Part shown: positions 1 to 8,918 of the stretch, piece by piece
How positions within the stretch are numbered: the first letter of the stretch is position 1
How the letters are laid out: each line of letters starts with the position of its first letter
NCBI GenBank assembly: GCA_963809695.1
Contig: CAWEKI010000009.1
Location: 620,001-684,000 of the forward strand
DNA from: JAGDMJ01 sp963809695
Lineage (GTDB): Bacteria > Bacteroidota > Ignavibacteria > UBA10030 > UBA6906
Length of the DNA stretch: 64,000 nucleotides
Reading direction: 5' to 3'
Made by a program: the position numbers and the translations under genes
Notes under the pieces: generated by a model
Databases searched by the model: none
What the model was told of the DNA's origin: nothing
Seen by the model: the letters and a program-made list of their open reading frames with translations, nothing else

Positions 1-1552
1 ACGAATAGTCCCACGCCACGTAATTTCCGGACCGGTCATGTTCGTGCCAGTTGACGCGGAGCATGTTGACCGGAATGGCCAGAAAGAAGACTCCGGCGAC
101 GCCGAGGGAGGCCGCGGCGAAGGCTTTCGGCGACTTGATGAACCGTGCGGCGTAGTCCACCAGGGCCACGACGCCCACCGCAATCCAGATGGAAAAGACA
201 AACATGGCACCCACATAGAAGTAGTCGCGCTCACGCGGCTGCGGTTCCTGCTGGTTCTGATACAGAGCAAGGACAGGGCCCAGAATGATGAACATCGTCA
301 GAAACACCAGTCCCATTTTCCAGTCTTTTCTGAATTGATAGTAGAGACCCAGAAGCCCGATCAGGAAAGGAATGGCCAGCGTATCCTTCCAATCAACGCC
401 GGCATCCTGATAGTCCCCGGCCGAGCCGATGTAATTCCACCCGATGTACCGGAAGAACATATGATCCAGTTGGTACCGGATCAGGAAGTCCATATCGCTG
501 GAATAATTCGTGTAGATCCCCTGCTGATGCGCTTCCTGGCTGTACCGGCGCGGAAAGAACAGGGGTGCTTGCCCGTACTGCTCGCGGTTGAGATAAGAAG
601 TGAGCCGCGCGAGATTGCTGGGATCATTCTCGTTCATCGGGGGGTGTGCGTTGGAACGAATGAGCACCGAAGTGTAGGTCGTGTAGCCGAAGAATATCAG
701 CACGATCGAGAGAAGCGCGATGTGAAGCATTCTCTGCTTCTTTTTGTACGACACGTAAACGCCATAGCAGGATGCTGCCATGATCAGCCAGGGAAGGTAG
801 GCGATCAGATCGCTTTTCTTCCCCCCGAACTCCCCGTCCATCATCCCGGGAAGGTATTTCACAATTCCCGGGTAGACCACCCAGAACGCGATGACCGAGA
901 CCACGGCAAACTTGGCGAAGCTGTTAAGCGTGAACTCATATTTCTTGAAGTATATGATCATCAACACGGGGAAGATCGCGAGCAGGGAGAGCAGGTGCAC
1001 GCCAAGCGAAAGGCCGATTAGGTATGCGATCAGGATGATGTACCTTTCATTCCCTTCACGGTCTGCCCGGTCCAGCCACCGGAACGCCAGCCAGATGACG
1101 GCCGTCAGGAAGAACATGCTCGCACCATAGACCTCCGCCTCGATGGAGTTGTCCCAGTAGGTCGTGGCAAAGGCGAGGGAGAGCGCGCCAATTGCGCTGG
1201 CGCCGTAGAGCGCCACCCGGTCGGCAAGCGTCTTCGGGATACCGCGGAAGTTGACGATGGCACGGACGATGATGAGGTAGACAAACCCGATCGCAATCGC
1301 GCTCAAAAGGGCGGAAAGCGCGTGGGCCCGTACCGCCTGGTCGGCGGCGAACGGGATCATCATCGCGATTCGAGCCAGGAAAAGGAAAAGGGGCGACCCG
1401 GGGGGATGAGGGACCTGCATCAGCTTCGCGGCCGCAATGAATTCGCCGACATCCCAGAACACCACGGTAGGGGCCAGGGTCAACAGATAGGTGACCAGCG
1501 CCGCAAGGAACACAACGGCTGCAACAATGCGGTTCACAATTGTGTGATTCAT
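1..1552 (-). CDS. DUF2723 family multi-pass membrane protein (5' part, runs off left edge)
   Basis: The reading frame opens with ATG at 1552 (GAGG a few bases upstream) and stays open to the window edge, giving about 517 residues of what is probably a roughly 1000-residue protein. The N-terminus has a hydrophobic helix followed by the short motif VFWDVGEF and then PHPPGSPLF near residue 45, which is the hallmark of DUF2723 (relatives of TMEM260 and GT-C type O-mannosyltransferases). Many further hydrophobic segments follow. Family members are common in Bacteroidota and are thought to be integral-membrane glycosyltransferases; the substrate is unknown. It lies 165 bp downstream of hemW on the same strand. 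The C-terminus is outside the window. Confidence 0.85.
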   Translation of the reverse strand, partial: MNHTIVNRIVAAVVFLAALVTYLLTLAPTVVFWDVGEFIAAAKLMQVPHPPGSPLFLFLARIAMMIPFAADQAVRAHALSALLSAIAIGFVYLIIVRAIVNFRGIPKTLADRVALYGASAIGALSLAFATTYWDNSIEAEVYGASMFFLTAVIWLAFRWLDRADREGNERYIILIAYLIGLSLGVHLLSLLAIFPVLMIIYFKKYEFTLNSFAKFAVVSVIAFWVVYPGIVKYLPGMMDGEFGGKKSDLIAYLPWLIMAASCYGVYVSYKKKQRMLHIALLSIVLIFFGYTTYTSVLIRSNAHPPMNENDPSNLARLTSYLNREQYGQAPLFFPRRYSQEAHQQGIYTNYSSDMDFLIRYQLDHMFFRYIGWNYIGSAGDYQDAGVDWKDTLAIPFLIGLLGLYYQFRKDWKMGLVFLTMFIILGPVLALYQNQQEPQPRERDYFYVGAMFVFSIWIAVGVVALVDYAARFIKSPKAFAAASLGVAGVFFLAIPVNMLRVNWHEHDRSGNYVAWDYS

Positions 1553-1717
1553 GCAGACCTCATGAAGGGGGTATTCAGAATTTTCGACAGGAACACACCA
1601 GATGGCGTACGCCGAGTATCAACGGTACAAAAATGAAATATACGCACAAAGGGGGTGAGATTCAAGAAAAGCAGGGCATTGGGAATAGGGGTTTAAGGAT
1701 TGATCCCCGTACTATCT

Positions 1718-2860
1718 CTATGCCATCAATCTTCCCGCAACCTCATCACACAGCAAGAATCCTTTTGCTGTAAGCCGCAACATCGTGTCATCGAACACCG
1801 CAAGTTGATCGTGTACCAGCTGTCGGACGATCGCTTGCTGACCGTTTCCAAGCTCTATCCCGAACTCGGCCTTCAGGCGTTCCAGGTCTACCCCGTCGCT
1901 CCGCAGGCCGAGAAAGATCCGCTCGTTCACGAGCTCGTGCACTCCGACCTTTTCCAGGAACGCCAACGGAGGCTCCCGGTCCGCAAGGTGCCGGGAATAG
2001 GCCGAGACGTTGGCAATGTTGGCCCATCGCTCTCCTGAACGTCCGTCTCCCGAGCGCCAGAAAGAATGTGCGGAAGGCCCAAACCCCAGGTAATTCTCGT
2101 GCGACCAGTAGCTGTAGTTGTGCCGGCTCCGGAATCCAGGCTTCGCATAGTTAGATACCTCATAGTGTTCAAAGCCGTGTTCTTCCATTACGCGCATGGT
2201 CAGCTCGAAAAGCTCTGCCTCAGCCTCAATCGGGTTCGGGGAGACCTGCCCGGTTCTAACCATGCGGGCAAGAGGAGTGTTATCCTCAACGATCAGACTG
2301 TATGCGGAAACGTGTTGTGGCTCCAAGGCAAGCCCTCGCTCAAGCGTGTACAGCCATTGGTCCGGGGTTTGCCCCGGAAGAGAATACATGAGATCGATGC
2401 TGATATTGTCGAACCCCGCTTCTCGTGCCAGGGACACGGCATCGACCGCCTGTGCGCGGTCATGGATCCGGCTGAGGAATTTTAGTTCCTGATCTGTGAA
2501 CGACTGCACCCCGATGCTCAGCCTGTTGATTCCCAGTGCACGGAAGGCCGCGAGCTTTTCCGGCGTGACCGTTCCGGGATTTGTCTCCAGCGTGATCTCG
2601 GCGCCGGGAGAAATACTGTAGGAGGAACGGAGACTGGACAGGATCCGGTCGAGTTGTTCAGGCGCAAGGAGCGACGGGGTGCCGCCGCCAAAAAACACCG
2701 TTTCAAACCGCGTTCCCTTACCTCGCTGCGCGTACAACTCCAGCTCCACCGTCAGTCCCTTCAGGAATTCCTCCATCGGGGCGAGAGTCTCAATCGAATA
2801 GAAGTCACAGTAGAGGCACTTCTTCTCGCAGAATGGTATGTGAAGGTATAAGGAAGCCAT
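1718..2860 (-). CDS. hemW: Radical SAM haem chaperone HemW (HemN-like)
   Basis: 380 residues, the usual HemW length. The radical SAM cluster motif is CxxxCxxCxF at C11, C15, C18 and F20, which separates HemW from true oxygen-independent coproporphyrinogen oxidase HemN (CxxxCxxCxC). GGGTPS follows near residue 60, and a HemN-type C-terminal domain is present. HemW binds haem and delivers it to acceptor proteins; it is frequently misannotated as a coproporphyrinogen oxidase. It is the last gene of the lepA-lepB-lepB-hemW run, about 110 bp after the second signal peptidase. Because it is not HemN, the only coproporphyrinogen oxidase visible here is the oxygen-dependent HemF. Confidence 0.9.
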   Translation of the reverse strand: MASLYLHIPFCEKKCLYCDFYSIETLAPMEEFLKGLTVELELYAQRGKGTRFETVFFGGGTPSLLAPEQLDRILSSLRSSYSISPGAEITLETNPGTVTPEKLAAFRALGINRLSIGVQSFTDQELKFLSRIHDRAQAVDAVSLAREAGFDNISIDLMYSLPGQTPDQWLYTLERGLALEPQHVSAYSLIVEDNTPLARMVRTGQVSPNPIEAEAELFELTMRVMEEHGFEHYEVSNYAKPGFRSRHNYSYWSHENYLGFGPSAHSFWRSGDGRSGERWANIANVSAYSRHLADREPPLAFLEKVGVHELVNERIFLGLRSDGVDLERLKAEFGIELGNGQQAIVRQLVHDQLAVFDDTMLRLTAKGFLLCDEVAGRLMA

Positions 2861-2970
2861 GCTGACACGTTGCTTGGTTGACCGATCTGCTCCTGCCCGG
2901 TTCCCAATTCAATAGGTTCCAACTCCTCATTGCTCGTTCAGGCGTTGGTCTGTTCGCATTTCGACATCCC

Positions 2971-3873
2971 CTAATGCACGAGCATTCCAATCCGGTGCCA
3001 CCGCACGTCCAGCCAGCGCTCCCAGACCGTGGGGGGCGTAGCACCCCAGGACCAGTAGATCAGAATCGGTTTCCCGATGATGAAATCTTCCGGCAGGTAC
3101 CCCCAGAACCGGCTGTCATAGCTGTCTTCGCGGTTGTCCCCCATCACGAAGTAATAATTCCGAGCAATACGGAGGAAACCGGACGGGTTGCCATCCACGG
3201 TAATGCCTCCCTCACGAGTCCTGTGAACAATGTGCCCCTCACGCTCTGCCACAATCGCCCACTGCGTGTAGTTGTCCGGGGTCAGCCGGACGGTATCCCC
3301 CTCCGCCGGTATGACGAGCGGGCCATAGTTGTCTTCGTTGAACGGCATTCCCGCCGGGTAGATGCGCGGTTGGTGTTGACCGGGAGGAAGAATGGGGTCG
3401 TCTCCGGGTTGGGCTGCCGGCGGGATGGAGAGACCCCGGCCGTTGAGAAACACGCGCCTGTTGATGATCTGCACTGTATCGTGCGGGCAGCCAATGCAGC
3501 GCTTCACGTACTTGGTTCGTCGCCGGGGCGCCACGTCGTCCCTATCGCCGGGAAATTGAAAGGCGATGACGTCTCCCGGCCGCGGTTTCATGAACCCGGG
3601 GAGCGGAATACCCGGCAGGCTCACGCCGGAAAACGGGAGCTCGGCTCGCGGGTGCACACCGTAGACAAATTTATTGACCAGGACGAAATCGCCGACGAGG
3701 AGGGTTCTCTCCATCGACCCGGTTTCAATCCGGAATGCCTCAATGGCGCAGGTCTTGAGGAGCAACGCCGCGAATACGGTTATGACGAGCACCTGGAGAT
3801 AATCGCGCAGGCGAAGCGCCGGCCGCGGCGTTTCAACGTCTCCTTCCCCTTGCATCTGGACTACTTTCTCCAC
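2971..3873 (-). CDS. lepB: Signal peptidase I, downstream paralogue
   Basis: 300 residues. One N-terminal transmembrane helix (about 26-46) is followed by the S26 serine-lysine protease core: catalytic Ser53 in TGSME, general-base Lys124 in KYVKRC, and the box E motif GDNREDSYDSR at about 245-255. It would cleave signal peptides from exported proteins at the outer face of the inner membrane. One oddity is that the usually conserved PGDT after the lysine reads PHDT here. It is second of two tandem signal peptidases; only 7 bp separate it from the upstream copy. Both catalytic residues are intact, so I read it as active rather than decayed. Confidence 0.92.
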   Translation of the reverse strand: MEKVVQMQGEGDVETPRPALRLRDYLQVLVITVFAALLLKTCAIEAFRIETGSMERTLLVGDFVLVNKFVYGVHPRAELPFSGVSLPGIPLPGFMKPRPGDVIAFQFPGDRDDVAPRRRTKYVKRCIGCPHDTVQIINRRVFLNGRGLSIPPAAQPGDDPILPPGQHQPRIYPAGMPFNEDNYGPLVIPAEGDTVRLTPDNYTQWAIVAEREGHIVHRTREGGITVDGNPSGFLRIARNYYFVMGDNREDSYDSRFWGYLPEDFIIGKPILIYWSWGATPPTVWERWLDVRWHRIGMLVH

Positions 3874-3880
3874 CGGCAGC

Positions 3881-4771
3881 TCACTTGATCAGCGTGCCAA
3901 TTCTCCCCAGGCGTATCGAGGCAAGCTTGGACACAATACTGAAGATCGGGATGTCCGGGTCCCATGACCAGTATACGATCATCGGTGTGCCAACCAGGTT
4001 CTCGTCGGGGATAAATCCCCAGAATCGGCTGTCAAGGCTGTTGTCGCGGTTGTCTCCCATCCCGAACATATAGTCGTGTTCGACGGTATACGTAGTGGCC
4101 GGAACTCCATCGACAACAATGCGGCCACGGTCATACCCCACCGTATGCCCCTCCCTCTCGATGAACGTGGTCCACCGTTCGAGATTGTCCGGGGTCAGTT
4201 CAAGAACGTCCCCTTTTGAAGGGACAACCACCGGCCCCCAGTTATCCTCATTGTAGGGAGCCCCCTTCGGAAAGATGCGCGGTTCCGGATACCCCGGCGG
4301 CGCAACGTGGTAGGAGTTGAACTTCATGTTTCGTGGAATCGGCGCGGGCTTGCCATTGATGAGCAGGAGGCGGTTGACAATCTGGATGGTGTCCCCGCTG
4401 AGCGCAACACAGCGCTTGAGATAGAACATGAACTCGGGAGACCGCACTTCATCCCGCTGTCCGGGAAATTCAAACACGATCACATCACCCCGATGGACAT
4501 CCCGGAATGACGGGACGCGAACCCAGGGGATGCGCACATTCGTGAAAGGAATCGTACGGGGCGTTGTGCCGCCATAGATGAACTTATTCACGAACAGGAA
4601 ATCCCCTGCCATGATCTCATTTTCCATCGAGCCGGTGGGGACTTCAAACGATGCGAGGACAAAGCTATTCAGGAAGAAGAATGCGACCAGAACGAACACC
4701 AGATCTTTGAAGAAATCCTTGACCGGCTCCTTCTTGGGTTCGCCTTTCCGCTTGGGGCTATCTTTTGTCAT
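3881..4771 (-). CDS. lepB: Signal peptidase I, upstream paralogue
   Basis: 296 residues with a lysine-rich N-terminus, a transmembrane helix at about 23-41, catalytic Ser48 in TGSME, Lys119 in FYLKRC followed by a normal SGDT, and GDNRDNSLDSR at about 239-249. It is the canonical-looking member of the tandem pair and directly follows lepA by 42 bp, the same lepA-lepB order as in Enterobacteria. It shares the general plan of the downstream copy but is clearly diverged, so the duplication is not recent. The two may divide substrates; this cannot be told from sequence. Confidence 0.94.
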   Translation of the reverse strand: MTKDSPKRKGEPKKEPVKDFFKDLVFVLVAFFFLNSFVLASFEVPTGSMENEIMAGDFLFVNKFIYGGTTPRTIPFTNVRIPWVRVPSFRDVHRGDVIVFEFPGQRDEVRSPEFMFYLKRCVALSGDTIQIVNRLLLINGKPAPIPRNMKFNSYHVAPPGYPEPRIFPKGAPYNEDNWGPVVVPSKGDVLELTPDNLERWTTFIEREGHTVGYDRGRIVVDGVPATTYTVEHDYMFGMGDNRDNSLDSRFWGFIPDENLVGTPMIVYWSWDPDIPIFSIVSKLASIRLGRIGTLIK

Positions 4772-4813
4772 GATGATCTCCGAGTGATAGAAAGCTCGTA
4801 ATGCCCGATCCCA

Positions 4814-6613
4814 TTACTCATCCTCCATGGACAAGACCGCAAGGAACGCCTCTTGTGGGATTTCCACGCGTCCTACCTGTTTCATACGTTTCTTCCCCTC
4901 TTTCTGTTTCTCGAGGAGCTTCCTTTTTCTGGTTATGTCGCCGCCGTAGCACTTTGCCAGCACGTTCTTCCGCATAGCGGCAATGGTTTCCCTCGACACA
5001 ACCTTGCTGCCGATGGCCGCCTGGATTGCAACTTCGAACATCTGCCGCGGGATCAGCTTGCGGAGCTTCGTGCAGAGCTTTTTTCCCCACTCATGCGCCT
5101 TGTCCCGGTGCACAATCGTCGAAAATGCATCAACCGACTCGCCGTTGAGCAAAATATCGAGTTTTACGAGATCTGCCTCCCTGAACTCGAGGAACTCATA
5201 ATCCAGCGAGGCATACCCCCTGCTCGTGGATTTCAGCTTGTCGTAGAAATCAAAAATAATCTCGGAGAGCGGCATTTCATATGTAATGTCCACACGGGTC
5301 GGGTCCAGGTAGGTCGTGTTTCTGTAAACGCCCCGCCGATCCATGCACAGTTTCATAATGTTGCCAACGTACTCGGTCGGCACGATGATCTGCGCCCGGA
5401 TCATCGGCTCCTCTACCTTCTCGATCTCACCCAGCACCGGCATGTAGGACGGATTGTCCACCAGCACCACTTCGCCGCTCGTCTTCGTGACCCGGTACTC
5501 CACGTTGGGCACGGTGTTGATGATGTTCTGATTGTACTCCCGCTCCAGGCGTTCCTGGACGATCTCCATGTGCAGCAACCCCAGGAAGCCGCAGCGGAAG
5601 CCGAACCCCAGCGCCGTGGACGTTTCCGGCTCATAGATAAGCGAGGAATCGTTCAGCTGGAGCTTTTCGATCGAGCTCCGGAGATCTTCGAAATCCTCCG
5701 CGTTTGTCGGGTACATGCCGCTGAAGACCATCGGCTTGACGTCTTTGTACCCGGGCAGGGGTGCCGGGGCAGGATTCGAAACCAATGTGACGGTGTCCCC
5801 CGCCTTCGTGTCATGAACGTCCTTCACGCCAGCGATCAAGTATCCCACGTCCCCCGCAGTCAGCTGGCCGGTCCGGTTGCGCTTCATTTCGAGTACGCCA
5901 ACTTCCTCTGCCTCGTAGGCCTTGCCGTTATGGAAGAACATCACCTTTTCCCGCTCCTTCAATGTCCCATCGAAGACCCGGATGTACACTACTGAGCCAC
6001 GATAGATATCGAAGACAGAGTCAAAGATCAGGGCGCGAAGCGGCGCAGCAGGATCCCCCGTCGGCGGTGGAATCCGCCCCACGACAGCTTCCAGGATTTC
6101 GTCAATGCCAATATTAGCTTTCGCGCTGGCCAGAATGATGTCTCCATCCTTGCATCCGATCAGGTCTTTGATCTGGTGCTTCACGGATTCAATCATTGCG
6201 CTCGGAAGGTCGATCTTGTTGATGACGGGAATGATCTCCAGCCCCGCATCGATGGCGAGATAGAGGTTGCTGATAGTCTGGGCTTCGACACCCTGCGACG
6301 CATCCACGACCAAGATTGCCCCTTCGCATGCCGCGAGGGAGCGGGAGACTTCATAGGAGAAGTCTACATGACCGGGGGTATCGATCAGGTTCAGGACGTA
6401 CTCTTCGCCGTCCTTCCCCTTGTGTTTCATCCGGATCGCGTGCAGCTTGATCGTGATCCCCCGTTCCTGCTCAAGATCCATATCGTCAAGTACCTGGTTG
6501 AACTTCATTTCCCGAAGCGTGATCGTCCCGGTCCGCTCGAGCAGCCGGTCGGCGATCGTCGACTTCCCGTGATCGATGTGGGCGATGATGCAGAAGTTCC
6601 TGATACGATTCAT
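4814..6613 (-). CDS. lepA: Elongation factor 4 (LepA) GTPase
   Basis: 599 residues, the standard LepA length. The G domain has AHIDHGKST at about 11-19, DTPGHVDF and NKIDLP, followed by EF-G-like domains and the LepA-specific C-terminal domain that ends in a basic region rich in KRKKL-type residues. LepA binds ribosomes and affects translation initiation and back-translocation. It heads the minus-strand operon lepA-lepB-lepB-hemW. Upstream there is a sigma-70-like promoter (6692-6720) and a strong hairpin (6633-6663) inside the predicted leader. Confidence 0.97.
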   Translation of the reverse strand: MNRIRNFCIIAHIDHGKSTIADRLLERTGTITLREMKFNQVLDDMDLEQERGITIKLHAIRMKHKGKDGEEYVLNLIDTPGHVDFSYEVSRSLAACEGAILVVDASQGVEAQTISNLYLAIDAGLEIIPVINKIDLPSAMIESVKHQIKDLIGCKDGDIILASAKANIGIDEILEAVVGRIPPPTGDPAAPLRALIFDSVFDIYRGSVVYIRVFDGTLKEREKVMFFHNGKAYEAEEVGVLEMKRNRTGQLTAGDVGYLIAGVKDVHDTKAGDTVTLVSNPAPAPLPGYKDVKPMVFSGMYPTNAEDFEDLRSSIEKLQLNDSSLIYEPETSTALGFGFRCGFLGLLHMEIVQERLEREYNQNIINTVPNVEYRVTKTSGEVVLVDNPSYMPVLGEIEKVEEPMIRAQIIVPTEYVGNIMKLCMDRRGVYRNTTYLDPTRVDITYEMPLSEIIFDFYDKLKSTSRGYASLDYEFLEFREADLVKLDILLNGESVDAFSTIVHRDKAHEWGKKLCTKLRKLIPRQMFEVAIQAAIGSKVVSRETIAAMRKNVLAKCYGGDITRKRKLLEKQKEGKKRMKQVGRVEIPQEAFLAVLSMEDE

Positions 6614-6632
6614 GAGCAGTGTACTAATGCAA

Positions 6633-6663
6633 AAGTCCGTCCCGATGAAGCCGGGGCGGACTT
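6633..6663 (-). promoter_or_regulatory. Stem-loop in the lepA leader
   Basis: The arms 6633-6643 and 6653-6663 form an 11-pair stem (one G-U pair) with a 9-nt loop. It sits 20 bp before the lepA start codon and inside the transcript predicted from the upstream promoter. Read in the lepA direction, the stem is followed by a short T run, so it resembles a weak intrinsic terminator or attenuator. No ligand-binding structure is recognisable. Confidence 0.5.
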
Positions 6664-6691
6664 GTCTGGGACGGGGTGAAATTTGTTGAGT

Positions 6692-6720
6692 AATATACGC
6701 TTAACGCACGAGAGTTGCAA
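6692..6720 (-). promoter_or_regulatory. Candidate lepA promoter
   Basis: On the minus strand, TTGCAA (6715-6720) and TATATT (6692-6697) are separated by exactly 17 nt. Predicted transcription would begin near 6685, giving a leader of about 70 nt that contains the hairpin. Confidence 0.5.
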
Positions 6721-6866
6721 CCCCACGATTCCCCTTGGACCCGCAGGAAAGGTTTGTTCGCGGTCGCTCGGGACTGCTCGACCACTGGAAGTGGAGGCGC
6801 GCAATCGCTTTTTTCCTCCAAATTGCGTTTATTTACCTTTGAACTCATTTTCAGGGACGGAGAAGC

Positions 6867-7769
6867 ATGTCAATTCTCGAACTGCCGGCGGTGACGGATT
6901 TCCTTCGTAGGCACGCAAATCACGCTTCCCGGCAAAGGCCCACGGCGGTGTTTGACTGCGATGGAACCGTCATCAGAGGCGACGTTGGGGAGGCCATGCT
7001 CTACTACCAGATCGAGCACTTTCTCTTCAAGGTCTCCCCTGCTACAGTCTGGCCTGACCATCCGGGGCGCAAGGAGCTTGATGACCTCTTCCGACAGCTG
7101 GCTGCGGTCGGGCCGGAAGAGCGTTGCGCTCACCTGGCTTTCCATCCCTTCGCGGACAACATTCTCTCCTGGTACTTCGGACAGATCAACGATGGGAAAG
7201 TGGAGAAAGCGTGCGCTGACATTGTCCGCCTCTTTGCGGGATACACGCTCGCACAAGTGCGTGAGATCGCAGACCGCGTGTTCGATGAGGAACGTTCCGC
7301 TCCTGTCACATCAAGGAGATTGGGAACTCGTATCCTCCCCAAAGGCATACGGTACATCAAGGAATCCGTCGATCTGATACGCGAGCTGCAACGGCTCAAA
7401 TTCCACTGCTGGGCGGTTTCGGGAAGCAACAAATGGAGCGTGGAACCGGTCTTTCGCCAATTGGGCATAGGCCCGGAATTTGTTATTGGTATTGAGCTGG
7501 AAGAGGAAAATGGCGTGCTCACGTCCCGGGCGAAATCGCCAGTCCCGATACGCGAAAACAAGGTCCATGCATTTGAAAAACACACAACGGCCGTACCGGT
7601 CCTTGTCGCCAGCGACTCTCGAAACGACATTCCCCTTTTTCTTTATTCATCAGCGCTGAAGGTGAGGATCAATTCCCGGAATCGCAGCACGGAAGAATTC
7701 TTCCGGGAAGGAAGGATTCCCCGGGATGACCAATGGGTGGTGATTGAACAACCGACAATTGAGGAGTAG
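6867..7769 (+). CDS. HAD-superfamily phosphatase, phosphoserine phosphatase-like
   Basis: 300 residues. Haloacid dehalogenase motif I is FDCDGT with nucleophile Asp30 and acid Asp32. Motif II is the serine of AVSGSNKWS, and motif IV is the SDSRND segment near residue 250. The helical cap between motif I and II places it in the HAD-IB group with phosphoserine and related phosphatases. The start has GGAG five bases upstream. It is followed after only 8 bp by the LhgO-like flavoprotein, so the two are probably cotranscribed. The substrate is not evident; SerB would normally be shorter at the cap. Confidence 0.75.
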   Translation: MSILELPAVTDFLRRHANHASRQRPTAVFDCDGTVIRGDVGEAMLYYQIEHFLFKVSPATVWPDHPGRKELDDLFRQLAAVGPEERCAHLAFHPFADNILSWYFGQINDGKVEKACADIVRLFAGYTLAQVREIADRVFDEERSAPVTSRRLGTRILPKGIRYIKESVDLIRELQRLKFHCWAVSGSNKWSVEPVFRQLGIGPEFVIGIELEEENGVLTSRAKSPVPIRENKVHAFEKHTTAVPVLVASDSRNDIPLFLYSSALKVRINSRNRSTEEFFREGRIPRDDQWVVIEQPTIEE

Positions 7770-7777
7770 GCACGCGT

Positions 7778-8890
7778 ATGGCAGATGCAGCTGTCACGAT
7801 CATCGGGGGGGGCGCCGTAGGACTTGCCATCGCGGCGGAAATATCACGGAGTCACTCTCCGGTATTTTTGCTGGAGCGGAATCCGAAGTATGGCACGGAA
7901 ACCTCGAGCCGCAACAGCGAAGTCATCCATGCGGGCATATACTACCAGCACAACTCGCTCAAAGCAGTGCTTTGCCTCGAAGGGAATCGCCTGCTGTATG
8001 AGCTCTGCGAGCACCACCACATCCCGCACCGCCATATCTGCAAGGTGATCACCGCCACACGGAACAGCGAACTGGGAGAACTTGAGCGCCTGCACCGCCT
8101 GGGGACGGGAAATGGTGTGGAGCTGCGGATGCTCACGGCCCACGAGGTGCGCGAGCTTGAGCCCAATATCACAACCGCCGGAGGGATGTTCTCGCCGAAC
8201 ACCGGCATCATCAGTGCCCACGGGCTGATGGACTATTACTACCATACGGCCAAAGACCAGGGCGCGGAGGTCCAGACTCACTGCAATGTCGTCGGCATCG
8301 AGCGGAAGAATGGCGAATATGAACTGACCATAGAGGAAAACGGCCAGCGTTCGTCGTTCGCATCGGAACGGGTCGTCAATGCCGCAGGGCTGGAAGCAGA
8401 CACTGTCGCAGCTATGGCGGGCATCGATGTGGACGCGGCGCAATACCGCCTGCACTGGTGCAAAGGATGCTACTTCGCGCTTCCGAGCTCGCTGAGCAAG
8501 TGCGTGTCACACCTTGTCTATCCAGTTCCCACGAAGGATTCGCTCGGCGTGCACGCCGTCGTGGACCTGGGCGGCCGGCTGAAGTTCGGCCCGGACGTTG
8601 AGTACCTCTCCACACGCATGTTGGACTACTCCGTGGATGAGAACAAGCGGAATACATTTGCGGAGTCTGTGCGTCGGATTCTCCCGCATGTTCGTGATGA
8701 GGATTTGACTCCTGACATGAGCGGGCTGCGCCCAAAACTGCAGGGAAAGGGAGAGCCGCCCAGGGATTTTGTCATTCGTGAGGAATCAGACCGGGGCCTG
8801 CCCGGGTTCATTGATCTGATCGGCATCGAGTCGCCGGGGCTGACCGCCTCTCCGGCGATCGCGAAGATGGTACACAAGATGCTTCGGTAG
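7778..8890 (+). CDS. lhgO: L-2-hydroxyglutarate oxidase-like FAD-dependent oxidoreductase
   Basis: 370 residues. An N-terminal Rossmann FAD fold begins with IIGGGAVGLAIAAE, then the family signature NSEVIHAGIYY near residues 47-57, and a DAO-type substrate domain. This signature is characteristic of LhgO and human L2HGDH, which oxidise L-2-hydroxyglutarate to 2-oxoglutarate and pass electrons to the quinone pool. It is the second gene of a two-gene plus-strand unit with the HAD phosphatase, and it converges on the NHL lipoprotein gene with 28 bp between. Confidence 0.85.
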   Translation: MADAAVTIIGGGAVGLAIAAEISRSHSPVFLLERNPKYGTETSSRNSEVIHAGIYYQHNSLKAVLCLEGNRLLYELCEHHHIPHRHICKVITATRNSELGELERLHRLGTGNGVELRMLTAHEVRELEPNITTAGGMFSPNTGIISAHGLMDYYYHTAKDQGAEVQTHCNVVGIERKNGEYELTIEENGQRSSFASERVVNAAGLEADTVAAMAGIDVDAAQYRLHWCKGCYFALPSSLSKCVSHLVYPVPTKDSLGVHAVVDLGGRLKFGPDVEYLSTRMLDYSVDENKRNTFAESVRRILPHVRDEDLTPDMSGLRPKLQGKGEPPRDFVIREESDRGLPGFIDLIGIESPGLTASPAIAKMVHKMLR

Positions 8891-8918
8891 GAGCCGACAA
8901 GGCGTGGCAATTCCGGCG

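Noticed and set aside
1718..2860. Annotation as oxygen-independent coproporphyrinogen oxidase HemN
   Set aside because: The motif is CxxxCxxCxF, and the N-terminal region needed by HemN for a second SAM is missing, so HemW is preferred.
4853..5995. 380-codon plus-strand open frame opposite lepA
   Set aside because: Antisense shadow of LepA; no recognisable domain.
6834..6841. TACCTTTG as a Bacteroidetes-type -7 box before the HAD gene
   Set aside because: No matching -33 element at the right distance, and other promoters here follow sigma-70 spacing.
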